Shown: positions 43,195 through 58,100 of the stretch, piece by piece
Position numbering within the stretch: the first letter of the stretch is position 1
Layout: each line of letters starts with the position of its first letter
Assembly (NCBI RefSeq): GCF_030035675.1
Contig: NC_084489.1
Location: 82,326,270 to 82,390,269, forward strand
Source of the DNA: Rhineura floridana
Lineage: Eukaryota; Chordata; Lepidosauria; Squamata; Rhineuridae
Length of the DNA stretch: 64,000 nucleotides
Direction: 5' to 3'
Notes under the pieces: model-generated
What the model was told of the DNA's origin: nothing
Database searches by the model: none
The model's input: only the letters and a program-made list of their open reading frames with translations
Position numbers and translations under genes: made by a program

Positions 43195-46100
43195 TTAGGT
43201 TTCGCGCATTTCCTCATATTTTTCATCGTAAGATCCTCTTCCTCGGATGCAGAGCGGGCAGGGCCTCTCCCCCAGCATTCCAACAACTGCCACTACGGTT
43301 TCATACTCCACGTCCTCCCTGTTTCAAGGAAGCAACTTCGTAAGCCAGGAAGATAGCTGAGGGGGGTTGCTAGTCGTAGGGCTGGCTACTAGTGTTGCTG
43401 CAGAGCCATGTAGAGAGAGGGGTTAACTAAACACCTTGAGAGACCTCCTGCTACAAACATCAATGAAGTGTGTGGAGGCCCCCGGTGCCTATAGTCTCCC
43501 TTTCTTATGGTAGGGGTAGTAGTAAAAGCAGCAGAATAAACCATGCATTATCTTGCTTGTTCAGTTTATGGGTTCATAGTTGCTCTGGAAAGCAGGATGG
43601 AGATGATGGTCCTGAACAAGCAAGAGTCCCTTTTTTCATGCCTGCGTGCTCCTGGGTCCCCGGAAATGGTATTCTGCCAGTGAAAATCTTACTGCTATTT
43701 GCAAGCAGTGTCACGCTTCTGCTTGAACCCCACCCAAGAGTAGATGAAGAAAACGGAACATTGCTGTGTCTGCCTCAAGTTTTTAACAGTAGAAGTAACA
43801 TAACCCTTTTGCCGTCCAGATGTTGCTGGACTGCAGCTCCCCTCATCCGTGACCATTGGCTGTGCTTGCTGGGGCTGATGGGAGTTGGAATCTAACAACA
43901 TCTGGAGGGGCAAAGGTTTGTCCTCCTTGGTTTTGGAAGGTTACTAACAGCAAGGTAAAACTCTTTCTTGCTTTGTAATGCGCCCTTATCCTAGCTCCTT
44001 GGCACAATTCATATTACTATACAACGTTCAGATGTTGCTCTCTCTGTGCAAGGCAGCCATTCTGCTGCAGGGTCCTGCTGCAGCCAGAGTTGCTCTGGAG
44101 CCGGTTAGTGTCTGGATGGCAGAGCACTGGGGAAGTCTTACCTATGGGCTGCCTTGGATTTGCCACCTTCCCTGCAAAAAATTGCCGTTTTCTATATGTG
44201 GTGGTGCTACTCTAGTGGTAGGAGTGTAGCAACAGCCAATAATGCCTGGTTATAGGAAACTGGACAAGTTGAGTTAACAACTCTGGTGGTATGCTATCTG
44301 CTGTTTGAAAAAAAATGGTTAACACAAACAAGTTACTGCTTGCTTGTACTCAGCAGACCCATTCTTAACCTTTTGTATGATAAATGTTGACTCCTGCTTC
44401 AGTTGCCTCCCACTGACAGCATGAACTGCAGAAAGAAAACTAGTCCCTGAATACAGTCATTGGAATGCCAGGGAACACTGTCCTAGGATCTCATTCCAAT
44501 TCTCTCAGTGTGCTGCCAGCTTGGGAGGCAGGGCTGGTGTCACCACTACACAATCAATGTCATATCCTACCTTGGTGTGAAGCAAACCACCAGAGGAATT
44601 TTGGTAGGCAGGCTACCCTTATGTGCTTCAAGAATGCCATTATTTGGGGAGAGGGAAAACACTTCAGGTTCTTTGTGCCGTTCATCTTCATCTGTAAGAA
44701 GAAATTTAAAAGTTGCAGCGAAAGGTATAAACTGGCATTCTTACTGGGGGAAAAACATACTGAATGGTCACGCCCCTTATGAAAAAGTGACAGCAGCTAT
44801 TCTGGCTTCATCAACTCAACTTTTTCTCTATGCTGATTCCACTATGAGGTAGTGTTTCATAGAAAGGAGGTATACTACATTGTAAATTAAAACAGATTGC
44901 AGTAATTTAAATTTTCTTTGTATATTACCCTCGAATTGGTCAAAGGGTGGTTTGTAATTTAAGTTAATTAAGTTAATTTTCTTACAGTGCAACTTCCAAG
45001 CATAGGGAACTTCTTCATAAAGTGAGAGGAGTCAACTTCCCAATTTCTTTTACCTAGCAAAGCTGTCCAGTAGCTCCTGCATCTGCTCTTATTCATCACC
45101 AGGACGGCTTTGGACCTCGTTTGGTTAACGAGGCAGATGCCAAAATCAATTGTTTCATGAGAGAGTTCAAGTACTGGGACAGTGAGGGAGGCTGTCATGG
45201 GCAGCACCTGTCAGGAAATATGATGGGGCAAGAACCATTTAACAGTCCCACAAACTTCGGTCACGGGGCATCCTTTGCCAAAGGAGGTATCGTGTACTGA
45301 CGGTGCAAAGCAGGCTGGGAAGATATGCCAGCCAGATGTAATTGCCCATATACATAGAAAGCTGCCTTATAGAGAGTAAGACCATTGGTCCATCTAGCTC
45401 AGTACTGCCTACACTGACTGGCAGTGGCTCTCTAGGCTTTTAGACAGGGACTCCAAGCGCAACTGGAGCTGCCAGGAATTGACTTGAGGCCTTTGGCATG
45501 CAAAGTAGATGCCCCAGCACTGAGCTACAGCCATTCTAGGTCAGTGTAAGCATCCCAGTGTACCCACTAGGATAGATTCCAGATATGAACTCCCTCGACA
45601 TCAGATATCTTTAAGGGCCAATGCAGACTGATTTTTTAAAACCACTAAAACAGTGACCCCTAAGCCCCAACCCTGACAAAATGATCCAAAGATGCCATGA
45701 CTGATGCTACTGAAAGCCACTGAGAAGCCCAGGAGAACTAATGCGATAGTACTGTTGGAAGTGCTAGCATGCAACTCAGCTTGTACTAAAGGTTGGTGTG
45801 TCTGCATGGGAAAGAGTAGAAAAAGAGGAACCTCCATGCTTCCTAGACTGGTCTTTCTTGTTCTGACCTGGGCTGATCTTCCTTCCAGTGCTTAGTGTAT
45901 ACTGTTAGGGTTGCTGACCTAATCCTACTTCCTCTCTCTCTTCCAGACACCCCTTTTGAGAGGAAACTATCTAGATCGCCTCTTGAGATGCTGGAGCATG
46001 CATGACTTCTTGCATCTCCACCTTAGTTAGCCAGGACTAGGCATCTTTCCTATTGACATGTATTTCTTTTAATAAATGCCAGCTTACTGCTTTCTCAAAG

Positions 46101-49100
46101 CCAGAATTTAAATGTGATTGCATCCAGGGTAAAGTGTACTCCTCTGACAGGGACACTGATACTGTTTAGCTTCTGCCAGCATTGAACTCCATTGCTAACA
46201 AGCGTGCCCTGCCCTGCCCTCTGATGTAAACCATCTGTTAGGGTGACCATGGCAGTTTCCATCTCAGAACTGGACTGCAGCTGGACTGAAATGGATCCAA
46301 ATAATCAGCATCATCCAAGACTGTCTGGAGTTGTTGGGCCACCAACTGCTCTAACACCTTGCCCCCCAAATTGGAGACCAGGCGGTATTTGTCCAGCATC
46401 ACAAGATCTAAATTTTGGCTTTTTAAATAGTTGCTCTACTACCACCATCTTAAGGTAATTGGGAACTGCTCCTTTTCTTGAGGCATCAACTACCTCCAAA
46501 GTCTAGGTGCCCAGCCCTTAATCGCACTGTTAAGCAGCCATCAGGAGCAAGGGTCACCCAGAAGACACTGCTGGAGATGGTAGACCTCACAGCTCCAATC
46601 AGCTTGTTTATATCCTTTGGGCACAACAAGCTCACAAGTATCTGTCACATCACTGTTAGATGGCACCCTGATCCCGTTAGTCTCTGACTCTCATAACCAG
46701 AGAGTCAAAGTCAGTACGGATATGAGCAATTTTATCTGTAAAGTGGTTAGCAAACTGGTCACAGCAGCTGCTTGAGGGCTGCAGATGATGTTGCTTTGGA
46801 CCTGTACGCCAGAGGTCCTTCACCACCCAAGGAAGTGCTGCTGGTCACAGATGCAATGCTGGCAAAGAAGTAAGCTTTCTTCACCACCACAGAACAAGAC
46901 TCAACATGGAATTTTAACTGTGTTCAGTTGTCTTCACCCCGAGGCTTCTGTCATGTATTGATCTAGCCACTTCATTCCTTTCACCTCCTCTATATACCAG
47001 AGAGCTGAACCGGCTCTGCCATTAGGCCTAGGGCATTTGGTTGTGGTTCTGTGAAAGTGAATAGCAGTGGGAATCATTTTAAGATGCTGTCCTGATGCTA
47101 CGTTCCCCCTCAGATTATAAATAAGAAGAGTATAAACATCATTAGCACATTCCCTGATTAAGTCCAGACTAGACTACTGTATTGCTCTCTACATGCGGCT
47201 GTCTTTAAAAACAGGGAGATTCTGGTGCAGATGCTCGCTGCCAGGATGTTTGTGGGGGCAGGGGACTGTGTTACTCCTATTCTGCACTACTTGCATCAGC
47301 TGTGGCTGTGACGAGCAAGGCTGATTTGCACCAGAGAAGGGAAGGCTCTGTGGGGAGGGAAACGAGTGTGTCATCTGGTGGCCCATTCTGAATGACACTT
47401 AAATACCCCCATTACATCTACACCAACCTTCAAAGTCTCCCAGATAGTCCCTAAACGGAGGCATGCAAGAAAACAAAAGGAAGCTGCAAAGCCATCACAG
47501 GTCCAGCTCAAGACACTCACAATCTTTGGGTGGCAACTTCCCCATTCATACGGCCTTGACCATGCAAAACTATTTGGCCTGCTCCTGGGTTTCTACATAC
47601 CTGGGTTGCTTTGTTACTATACTCAATAATTAGATTTTGTTTAAACTCCAGTATTTTATCTCCATTTTCAAACTCGAGCACTCGAAGGCCAGGTAGCAAC
47701 TGGTCTTCTGGAAGATGTTGGTAGGTTAATAACTCCAGAGATGTGTGGAATGACACCTTCACCTGGGTGGAAGCCGGACAAAACGTGTTAATGACTCAAA
47801 CTGATCTATACAAAACAGGCAATGCAATTAAATTGTACTGGGCCAACTTGTCCTGGTGTACAAATTTGCAAGCTCTTGAATAACGTACAACTCTTTATTA
47901 CGTAAAACTGAAGGGCAATATCTGTTTCTCACATTTTTATATATATATATATATGAAGCAGCCCGGCACTGATTCTGTGTATATGCTTCATTTTTTTTAA
48001 GAAAAGAGAAACATTTCTAGTCCTCATGACTGGCAGTGTCTACAACAGGCTTCATTGGTTGCAGCAGCACTTTTGGTCTTTCTGTGATTACCGGCTTCTC
48101 TATTGGACCTGATAATATATATAAGTGCTGCTGCAACCAATGAAGCCACATTTGGCCCCTGGGCATGAGGTTCCCCACCCCTGGCTTAGGATGTGGCCTG
48201 AAGAGCACAGTAGATGGCTTGGATGGGGGACTAGTTCCCTGGGAGCTTCATGTAATCCACTGTGGTATTTTCAGAGGATAAATGTCTGATAAAGAATCGC
48301 CCCTCAGAACCGAAAGCATCAGCTTTCAGATCGCACAACTCCACAGTTCAGAAACAGGAGCCTCTGCATCCCTGAGGCAAACTAGGAAGAACTGGGAAGG
48401 ATTCCTGGGTTCCAGCCAACCATGGCATCAAAGGAGAGCCATGCCACACCAGCAAAACAGACCAGTTTAGATTGCAACAAATAATATGTAGCACACTCAG
48501 GCTTCAGCAAATCCACTTGCTGGGATTATTGTGTTAACAGGCGACTGAATGGAAAGACAACACGGCTTGCAAGGTTTTGCACGTGTGTGATTAGTAGCTC
48601 AAATGGTAACACCTCTTTGTAAGATGGTTTGAAAGCCCTAGTTTCCCTCCCAACATATATAGTCACGTGTTTTAGAATACCCAAACAGGGCTTGGGCTAA
48701 ATGGGGTTTACTCCTAGGTAAGTGTGTACAAGGTTGCAGTATAAATTAGTTGAACTTAGGCCCCAATGAAATCAACGAGGCTTAAGTTCAACCTACTTAG
48801 TCTGGATCCAAAGCTCCGCGTCTGTAATTTGGCACTTTAGGCTCGAGGATGAACCTACCAGCATATTTTCCAGAGCGCAGAGTGCAAGGTGATGTTCCCC
48901 TTCATTCCTGCCACTGTGGGATGTCTTCAGGCTCTTTTTGGGGTCTATTCCAGACACTGAGAAGGGCATCGTTAAAATCAACTTGAAGGACAGAGGAGTC
49001 TCTGTATTGTTGGTGAGCTTCACGTTGAGGGTTGTGGCTGACTCTGTCAGAACCTGAAGGAGAACATAGATAAAGGATCTAAAGCCCTTTGGTGACTGCA

Positions 49101-52100
49101 GTTTCTGGGTCCCTTCTAACATTCCCAGGATGAATACATTTTAAATGCAGAGACTGTTACTGAATCTTACAGACATAGGGACAACTACCAAAAAAGGCTT
49201 GTGAGCTGTAGTGAAAGAATAAACAAACTAACAGCTCAATGCTGTAAAGCTACTGGAGTGCTGAGAACTGAATTTATATGTCCTGGGACAAACATCCCAC
49301 TGGAAGACACTGCACTAGCAAGCCGACTGCTGGCACGGCTGCCCCACATCTGTCGGCGTGGCCCTGCTAGCAGCTGCCCTCTGCCCTGGCACAGTTACAC
49401 AGATCCACTGAGAGCCTCGGAAGAGAAGAATGGGGAGAGGAGGCGGAGGAGAATGTGGGGCTACGGACTGCCTCATTCGGGGTTATCTTACGGCAGGGGT
49501 AAGCCAGAGGGGTACCCTCCAGATGCTTTGGACTATGGTTCCTATCAGCCCCAGCCATGTGGCCAACAGGGGAAGCGCAGCTCAGTGGCAGAGCAGAGCA
49601 TCTGCTTTGAATGCAGAAGGTTCCAATGTGCAGAAGGGTTCCTGGCATCTCCAGTTAGAGCTGGGAAAGTTCCTTGTCCAAAACCCAGGAGAGCCATTGC
49701 TGGACAGCGTAGACAATACTGAGCTAGATGGATCGATGCTCTGACTCGACGTAAGGCCGCCTCCTATCATGCGTGGCAGTTGGGGGTGCCCCTACGACGC
49801 CTCTCCTCCACTCACTGATCATTTCTAGACATTGAACAACTATGCAGGATGGGAAATGCCGTTCACAGGGTCAGAAGGGCACCATATTGGCTATCCCTGC
49901 TTTATGGGACGTGGGGCTCCGACAGTTCCAGGGAAGCTGGTGTAGCCCTGTGCTGGCCTTGGGCACCGGTGAGGGCAATGCCTAGCATTGTTACTTTAGC
50001 CACAGGAAGTAGCTCAAGCATCATTTCCGCTTTAACAAATTCCAGGCTCCGGGGTGGTGAAAGGAAAGGGGGAACGGGGTGCCAGGGAGAACCAGATGAG
50101 TTCTGACCAGGGGAAGCAGCTGCAGTAGTGGTGGGTGATGCCCACTGGGCCTGGCATGGTGGAGGCCAACAGTAGATGGCGCCAGAGCCAATAACAGGCA
50201 GAGACAACTCATTCCATTCCCATCCTCCTCCCTTCTGAGTTCTACAAGGGCAACACCGAGACTAAGGAGGAGGATGCTGACAGGCAGTGCTCCTCCTGCG
50301 CTGGTAGCGTGTAAGAAGGCAGGCAGGAGGGGGGCTGGCTGGAGGCAGACCAGGGATGGTGAGGCAGGGCCCCATTTGCCATCATGGACTGGCCCCCATT
50401 GAGAAGCAGAAATTCCAGCTCCATGCCATCGCAACCTATGCCCAATGGGGCAGCCCGCATTCATCCACGCTTGTCTTTGCAGGCACGAGCACTAGGAATG
50501 CAGAGACCCTTTGGGGGGAAACTCCCAGATTTTTGTTGCGGCCTCCAAGCCTGCCCTGTGGAAACTGCATTTATAGGATGGATCTCTCCTTCTATCTTCT
50601 TCCCTGCCTATTGCGTTCTTCTGAGGAAGTTTTAGGTTCCATCACACAACACCAGGAAGGGTTCCTCTATACCCAGAGGCAATATCAATCAAACGTAGCA
50701 TGTTGCAGACAAACAGGATGGAGACGACCATTGCCATCCTGCCTTGCTTGAGAACCTCCTAGAGGTGGTGTGGGAAACCAATGGCCCTCCAGATGTTGTT
50801 GGATTCTGGCTCCCATCAGTTCCAGCCAGCATAACCAGTTGTCATGGATGATGGGAGATGGAGTCCAGCAATATCTGGAGGGCGAGGGATCCCCCACCCA
50901 TCCAAGAGAATCTGTCCAGCTGCTTAGATAGGGTGATCTTGCTCTGATCCAGGCAAGGCAATGCCCCTCTGGTTGTTAACGGCAGCTATTTCACATCTGT
51001 AGTGATTATTTTGTTGTATGGCAGTATATGATAAATTGTTGTGAGCCACTGAGTGGCTACGAAAGGTAGAACAAAACTTTAATGAAGAAATGATTGAAGT
51101 CAAGCCTGTTTCACATGGCATTGACAGCAGCCGTGCAGGTCCCCAAAGCCCCCCGAGTGGCTGCATTTCCCTTTCAGGGGATTCCTGGATTGTTCTGGGT
51201 GCGGCTGTTTCATGATGACTTTTTTGGAACCTTTTCCTGTGAGCAAAGACCCAACTTTTCCCCTCCAAGTAATGCCGGCATCACCGTCGATGGTCTCAAA
51301 AGCAGAAAATCATCACGAGTACTTACACCTTTCAGGGGCACGTCCAGGATAAGAGCACTGGCCAGCGCGTGAAAGACCAATCCACTCTCATGGTCCATTT
51401 CAACAGTTAACCTGCGGGGAGACAACCAAATGGAACTCAGTCTGCCTCAACAGGAGCATAATCACTCTAACGCAGCCGGAAGACTAATGGCGTTATGGCC
51501 TATAAGGGGAATGTTGTGACGCTTCTGCTTTACGGTGGGGAACAGCAGTGGCTTAGTGGCAGAGCATCTGCTTTGCATGCTGAAGGTGCCAGATTCAATC
51601 CCTGGGATCTCCAGGTAGGGCCGAGAGAGACGCCCTGCCTGAAATTCTGGAGAGCTGCTGCTGTTCAGTGTAGAGAATACTGACTCGGTGTACGGCAGCT
51701 TCCTCTGTTCCTGAGTTTTAAGCCAGAGATGGGGAACCTCCAGCCTGGGATTGAATGCATCCCTCCAGTTGTCTCAATCTCTTAGAATACAATTCCCATC
51801 CTCCCTGCCCTTCACTGTCTATTTTACTGCAGGCATTATTTTATTACATATATTTATTAACATCTTTTAATAATATTAGGGCAGTTTATGATAAAATGCA
51901 GTTAATTTTTTTTAGCTCAAGTAACCATAAAATGAATAAGGCAGTAAAACTCAAGCAGCATAAAGATTAAAAGGCTTGATTTTTTTAAAGAAGACCTTTC
52001 TCTAGCAGAAAGCCTCTGTCCCAGTAGGGATAGCCTCTGCCCAGATGCCTCTGGTCCATCGCCAGTGTAGACTGCCAGGGTTCAAGGTGAGCTAACACTC

Positions 52101-55100
52101 CCCTGCAGGCAATGGAACCCTTGAAGCAACCCAAGAAAGCACACTCTTTTCAACCCATCAAACTCACTTCAGAGGGGGCTTGGGGCCAGCATTATTTTAA
52201 AAGTGGAAACCAAAGGAATCCTCCTCTGTTCCTGGATAATCAGTATAGCATTCTCCTTGCACAAAAGTGTCCTGACCATTCCAGGTGGTGTCCTTTACCA
52301 CCCAATACCTGCTCATGTGGCTGTGAGCATCCATAATGCCTCTGTACCGAAGCCCTCCTGTAGTGTCAGATACTGCACTTACAAAGCGGGTTTGACAAAT
52401 GCTTGCAGATCAATCCTCAGAGGCGCAATGGTGTGACCGTCTCCACGAGTCACTTTCCCAGGGATCTTCCGAACAATCTGGTGGAGGAGAGAAAAAACCA
52501 ACAGCAGTCCAACTGTGGGTACTTAGAGACTTCTGATGGCTGGGATGGGGCTGGCCTTGATTTGTGTTGCAGCTCAATTTGTGTTCCACCCCCAATGGAA
52601 TAGGGCAGGGACAGACAAGGCTCATTTAATACTGAAACGAAATCGAGCCTTTGGTGTCATTGGCCCAGTTCTCTGGAATGCTCTGCCAACAGAGATCCAG
52701 CAGGCGCCTTCTGGTTTAATCTTCAAACGCCTGTTGAAAACCTTTGCTTCATCAGGCTTCTGCAGGCAATTAAGAAGATCTCTTTTTGCAATAGCTGACC
52801 TTTTTAATATATTTATTGGTTGTTACTGCTTGTAAACCACTTTAATTTTTTAAAAAAATGAAATTGCTGTATACAAATATGTTTACAAATAAAATAAATA
52901 AATATAAGAACATGTTGGATGGTGAGGAGTTGCTACCCAAGAGAGTTTCCTTTTGGAAGAACAGGACTGGCTCAAGGGTTTTTGTACTGCAACATTGCCA
53001 AGGATCCTAGGTCACAGTATCCATTTGTGCAAAGAGCTAGGCACGGGCCACCAATGCAAGAAACTCGACTCAAGGTCTGTTTCTGGCTTGCTAAGAGGCC
53101 CTTGAATAATACAGCCTTGGAGAGCTGTCTAGCCTACATCTCTGGTTGGGCCACACCAGAGGAAACTCAGGGGATAAATTTGGTTCGCATGCTTGGTCTG
53201 CCAAAGCAAAACAGAACAATTCTTTAGTGTACCTTCTCTGTACCTGCAGGATGACCTGAGTGCGGCAGTGATGCACAGGTGCAGGAGGGATTTTGTGTGT
53301 TAGTTTGGGCAGTGGGCAAAGCCTATGCACCATGACAACGCTGGAAAACATCAACTACCACTCAAAGAGAAATCATCGAGGCCCCAGTTAGTGGGAGGGA
53401 ATTGGAAAGAAAGATTTAGGAGGGCACGGAAGGGCTGTCTTGTTTTATCCATACCGGGCTGTCCAGACTCATGAAGCCCAGGGCGAAACCTTCACATTCA
53501 AACTTATTAATGATCTCTGGCAGCATAAGCGGAGTGAAGGAGATGTGGATAGCAGTGGCACCGCCTGCAGGGATAACCTGGAATCACAGAGTTAGCTCAT
53601 TAACGCCAGCGGAAGCACCAAGACAACTTTAAAGACGGCACAGAGGCCACTCAGCCTGCAGATCCAAGGGGGCTCAAAGCTTGTCCTTCTGAAGCAGCAG
53701 CCCTTACCCCCCACCACCATGCAGCAAACCACTTTTGAAGCTAAGGGGACTACAAAAACATTTGGATATTTTTTTTGGGGGGGGGGTTGGCTTGTCTGGT
53801 GTTCAAAGGGGGAAAAGTCTTACTGGACATTCCCAATTTCTAAAGCTTTGGACACGCTTAAAAGTAGGGGAGTTTTAGACTCTGTCCAGCGTACACAACT
53901 GTCTCGGGTCAACCTTGTGCCCTGTTCCTAATGAGAACCAGTTTCTGAATATTTGGGCCCATTTCGTTTGAGTTGGCAGAGGGCAGACTGCTGGTGGTGG
54001 CACTATATTTTTGAATGCTTGCCACACTACATGATCGTCTACTTGAGCATTTGATATGGGGGAGCATTCAAATCTAGCAACTCTTCCATCTCCCCCTTGT
54101 AATATCTGAACCTGTATAGTCTATGTCAGTCAATCGCCTTATTCTGAATACAGCAAGACCTTATCTTGGAAGACAATCTTACTCGGACACGAGTGATCGC
54201 CAATGAATGAATGAATGAATGAATCTGAATACAGCATAGAGCGGTGATCAAGTTGCATGATGCTCACAAGTTAGAAGCAGAGCTGGGCATCTGACCAGTC
54301 AAAAACAAACAAACTGCTGGTCAAGTGGCTGGCTGAATATTGGTCAAATATAATACTTAAGTATTATAAAGATTATTGAGAAAATTATTGAAAGAACTGA
54401 TGCTTTTAGTAATTAGTAATTCTCTAATTGTGAAAGAACGAGATTTACTTTTTTTAAAAATGTAATGAATTATTTTATTAATTTTTTATTTATTCTGTCC
54501 TTCCACCAAGGGACCCATGGTGGCATAATAACCCCTCTCCTTAATTTTATTCTAAAAACCCTATGAGATAGGTTAGATTTTGTATGTGTGAGGGGTCCAA
54601 CATCATCTCATAAATTTTACAGATGAGCGAGGATTTGAACCTGAATCTCTCTGGTCCTGGTCTGACACTCTACCCACTAGGCAAGCGGCCTTTCCCATGG
54701 ATGACTGCTTGTGCTCTGGTTCTGACACAACTGCAGTTATAGCAGGCACCCATTTGGAGGAGCTTCGATTACCTTTGACCCTAGGTTTGCCCTTGACTGC
54801 TGGAGGGATAGGGGGCAACCTGCCCTCATTCCTGCTCTTGGTATCAAGGGACACCGTCATGACATTATTAATAAAAAAGGCAAGTTGCCAGCTACACATG
54901 GCATTCTTGGAATAAATTGATAGTATTTGACAACAGCCAAATAAATAGGCAGTCAATTGACTGGTGTGCCAAAAATAAGCCACCTTGGCACTCTGGTCTG
55001 GTCCATACAAACCAAAAGTTTGTTCATGGTTAGTGAGGAGAGCGCTTAACTATGAGTCTCAGTTTGGACCACACTAAGCCAAACATGGGTTAGCACAGCA

Positions 55101-58100
55101 TGGTGGCAAAAAGGACCAAGAAGGAGGAAAGCAGCTGTGAGTGCCTCCCTGGGAGCCTGCATGCTCACATCGTCTCACCAAGGTTTGGCGGCATACAGGC
55201 CAGATGTCCGAAAGCCCTTGATACTGTCAGCTCTGATGATTTTCATTTATTTACTCATAAACACCACTCTGTGTGCCAGTACGATGGGGGAAAAAAAGGC
55301 TGCCCATAATTTACAATATCACCAGAAGGAAAAAAATATATACAAGAGAGGACAGGGAAGGACTGATAAAAGCATTCTTTTTTGTTTAAAGCCCCACATA
55401 AAATAGACCCTTTGCTGTACTTGTCCTTTGTCACACTGAAAGCCTCTCTCTTCCCTCCTCCCTTTCCACCCCTTGGCTTTCCAGGTCACAGGAAGAGAAC
55501 CAGCAACTTACAACTTGCTTGGGAGTGATGCAGAAGGGGTAGTCAGAGGGCAGCCCCTCGTGAGGCCGGAGGACAACAGAGATTATTTTCTTGGGGTCGA
55601 GAGGTCGACAAGAGTCATCACCGTCATTGCTTTCTCCTTCATCATCCTCAAAAATGGGGTCCAAACTCTGAGGAAGTGAAACGCACGGGATGTGAACAAA
55701 CCAAAGGCGAGGAAACTACACTTGAGTCCCACGTTACTCAGAATAGCAAAAAGAGGGGAATGCACAAATGGAGCCAGTTCTATAGGCAGGTAGGTTGATC
55801 CTCTGTAATTCCACCTATGCTGGCCTGATCTACCTGTAACATTACACCACAATTACAGGACCAAGTTCAAGGTGCCGCTGTTGGAACATAAAGCCTTTAA
55901 CAGCTTGGGGGATTGCCTTCCCCCATATGTGACCATTTGACGGCTTTGATCTGTGGAAGTGGCACTGTTACAGGTGCCACATAATACTTGCTGTGCACTT
56001 GTAAGAAATCGTTCTTTAGAACTCCTTGACTACTGACATCAGGCAGGTGCCTGTGCCGTGTTCTTTGTGACACCTGCTTAAAACACTTATATTCAGGCAA
56101 GCCTATTCAGACATGTAGATGCTGATACATTTCGATCTCTTTTTAAGTTTACGACTGTTTTTACTATCTCTTAAATGTTTTAATTAGTTGTTTTTAACTG
56201 TTTTCATTGATAAGTTTAATATTTAGCATTGTAACTTCTTAGAGGTTTTCTTACAATCAAACAGTTGTGTAAATTTTGTTAATTAAATTTAATTAAAAAT
56301 CAGCTGTGGCCTAACAGGAATGAGCAGCACACTCGTACATGCAGCCAATGCAGTGCTTGTTTTGCTCCTACCAGTGCCCGCTGCAGCTGCTGCCAGGAAA
56401 CAAGAGTCTGAGAACGTGGGTGTCGCTTCTCTTACACCAAACCACGGTCAGAAGCCAAGATTCAGCCCTATTTAAAACCCTCTAGGTCCAGCCTTTGCCA
56501 GTCTGGTGTCCTCCATTTCTTTTGGACTCCAGCTCCTATCAGTCCCAGCCATCATGGCTAATGGTCAGGGATGATGGCAGATAACTCGCAACAACATCTG
56601 GAGTCATTAGAATGAGGAAGGCTGCTCTACTTTCAAGTCTGCAACCACCCCCTCACCCAATACAGTGTATGTGGAACAAATGAGAGTTGGAAAGAATATT
56701 TCTATTAAATTGCACACCCTCACCCTAGTGCTCTTGCACGTTTGCCATTTGTTTCAAAGAGGTCCACGCAAGAGAACTTCCTGGTGGAATGTGTCTTTAG
56801 GAAAAGGCCATGTGCTAGGTAAGTACCAGGTTCTCCTTGGGAGACAAGTGGGAGGTGGAACCTGAGCTGCGAGACATTTTCTTTGGGAGCATTTCGGCTT
56901 CCCAGAGGACTTCAATCTCATTGCCATCTAGGTCTTTAATTGGAAAAGGAGCTCCGTAGAACACCAAGAGGTCCACCAGCTTGTCGTCATCTTTATCCTG
57001 GTTATAACTTTCCCAGTCCATTCGGATGTCTGGATTCAAAAGGTGGGGGGGAAAAATAAAACCACAGAACAAAACTCAGGGTTCCTAAAAGAATGATAAC
57101 CAACAAAGGGAAAATGCACGTGTGTTGCTCCACCCACTCTTGCCTCAGGCCCCACCCTCCACTAGCACGTGGCCCCCGGAAGGTTGCTCAGAATGAAATG
57201 CAGCTCTTGGATTGAAAAAGGTTCTCTGCCGCTGCTCTGATGCTTCAAACGTAGTACAAATGTCATCCCCGCTTACCAAAGGGAGTGGGGTTGTTGAGCC
57301 GGATGTACCGTGAGACGGTGTCCCCTCCAGAGATGTGGGCTCCAAACCTGGCAAAGAAAAACAGCTCATACGTCTAAAATTTTGATCTTTCCATGAAAGG
57401 GGGCCCATGAACAGTACAGAGCAAGGCAGCAGCTAAGGGCACGCCTCTACACCAGGGGTTCCCAAACTGTGACCACCAGTGGTCTGTGAGCTTCATTCAG
57501 GTGTTTGTTGTTGTTGTTATGTGCCTTCAAGTCGATTACGACTTATGGCGGCCCTATGAATCAGCGACCTCCAAGAGGTGATCTGTAGCATGTCTGAATT
57601 ACATATTCATACTAATTTTAATGGTATGTTCATGGCTTCTTTTATTATATTTTATTGCATTACAATTTGATTTCTATACAATTTATTTCAATACAAGAAA
57701 TAAAAGCAGCAATTAAAATCTAACTAAAAAGCATACCGCATCTAGCACAGTGCATTACAAGTGCTACAACAGGCAGAAATTTTTTTCAGTGGTCCGCCAA
57801 GACCCTCAGCAGTTTTCAAGTGATCCATGGGTAAAAACGTTTAGGAACCATTGCTCTACACTACAGAACTGGTTCCACTACCATCTGCTCTCCTCAGGGA
57901 TCCCTGGGAAATGTAAACGGGTCAGAAGAGCTTGGGAGGTTTAGCAGAGAATTCCATCACCAAAAAGCAGGTATAAAAGTATGTCAGATGTGGCTGGATG
58001 TGTACAATGCTGCTCCGAGACAAATGTGGAGGTGCATGGATGTCCCAATGCACCTTTAGACCACTCTCTTCTGAGGAGTGCACAGCTGGCTGAGAGCAGG

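Noticed and set aside
44968-45207. The whole minus-strand frame as the DLEC1 C-terminus
   Set aside because: Two further exons with matching phases (44691-44571 and 43318-43195) continue the protein to the family-typical GSYDEKY end, so the frame past 45054 is intron read-through.
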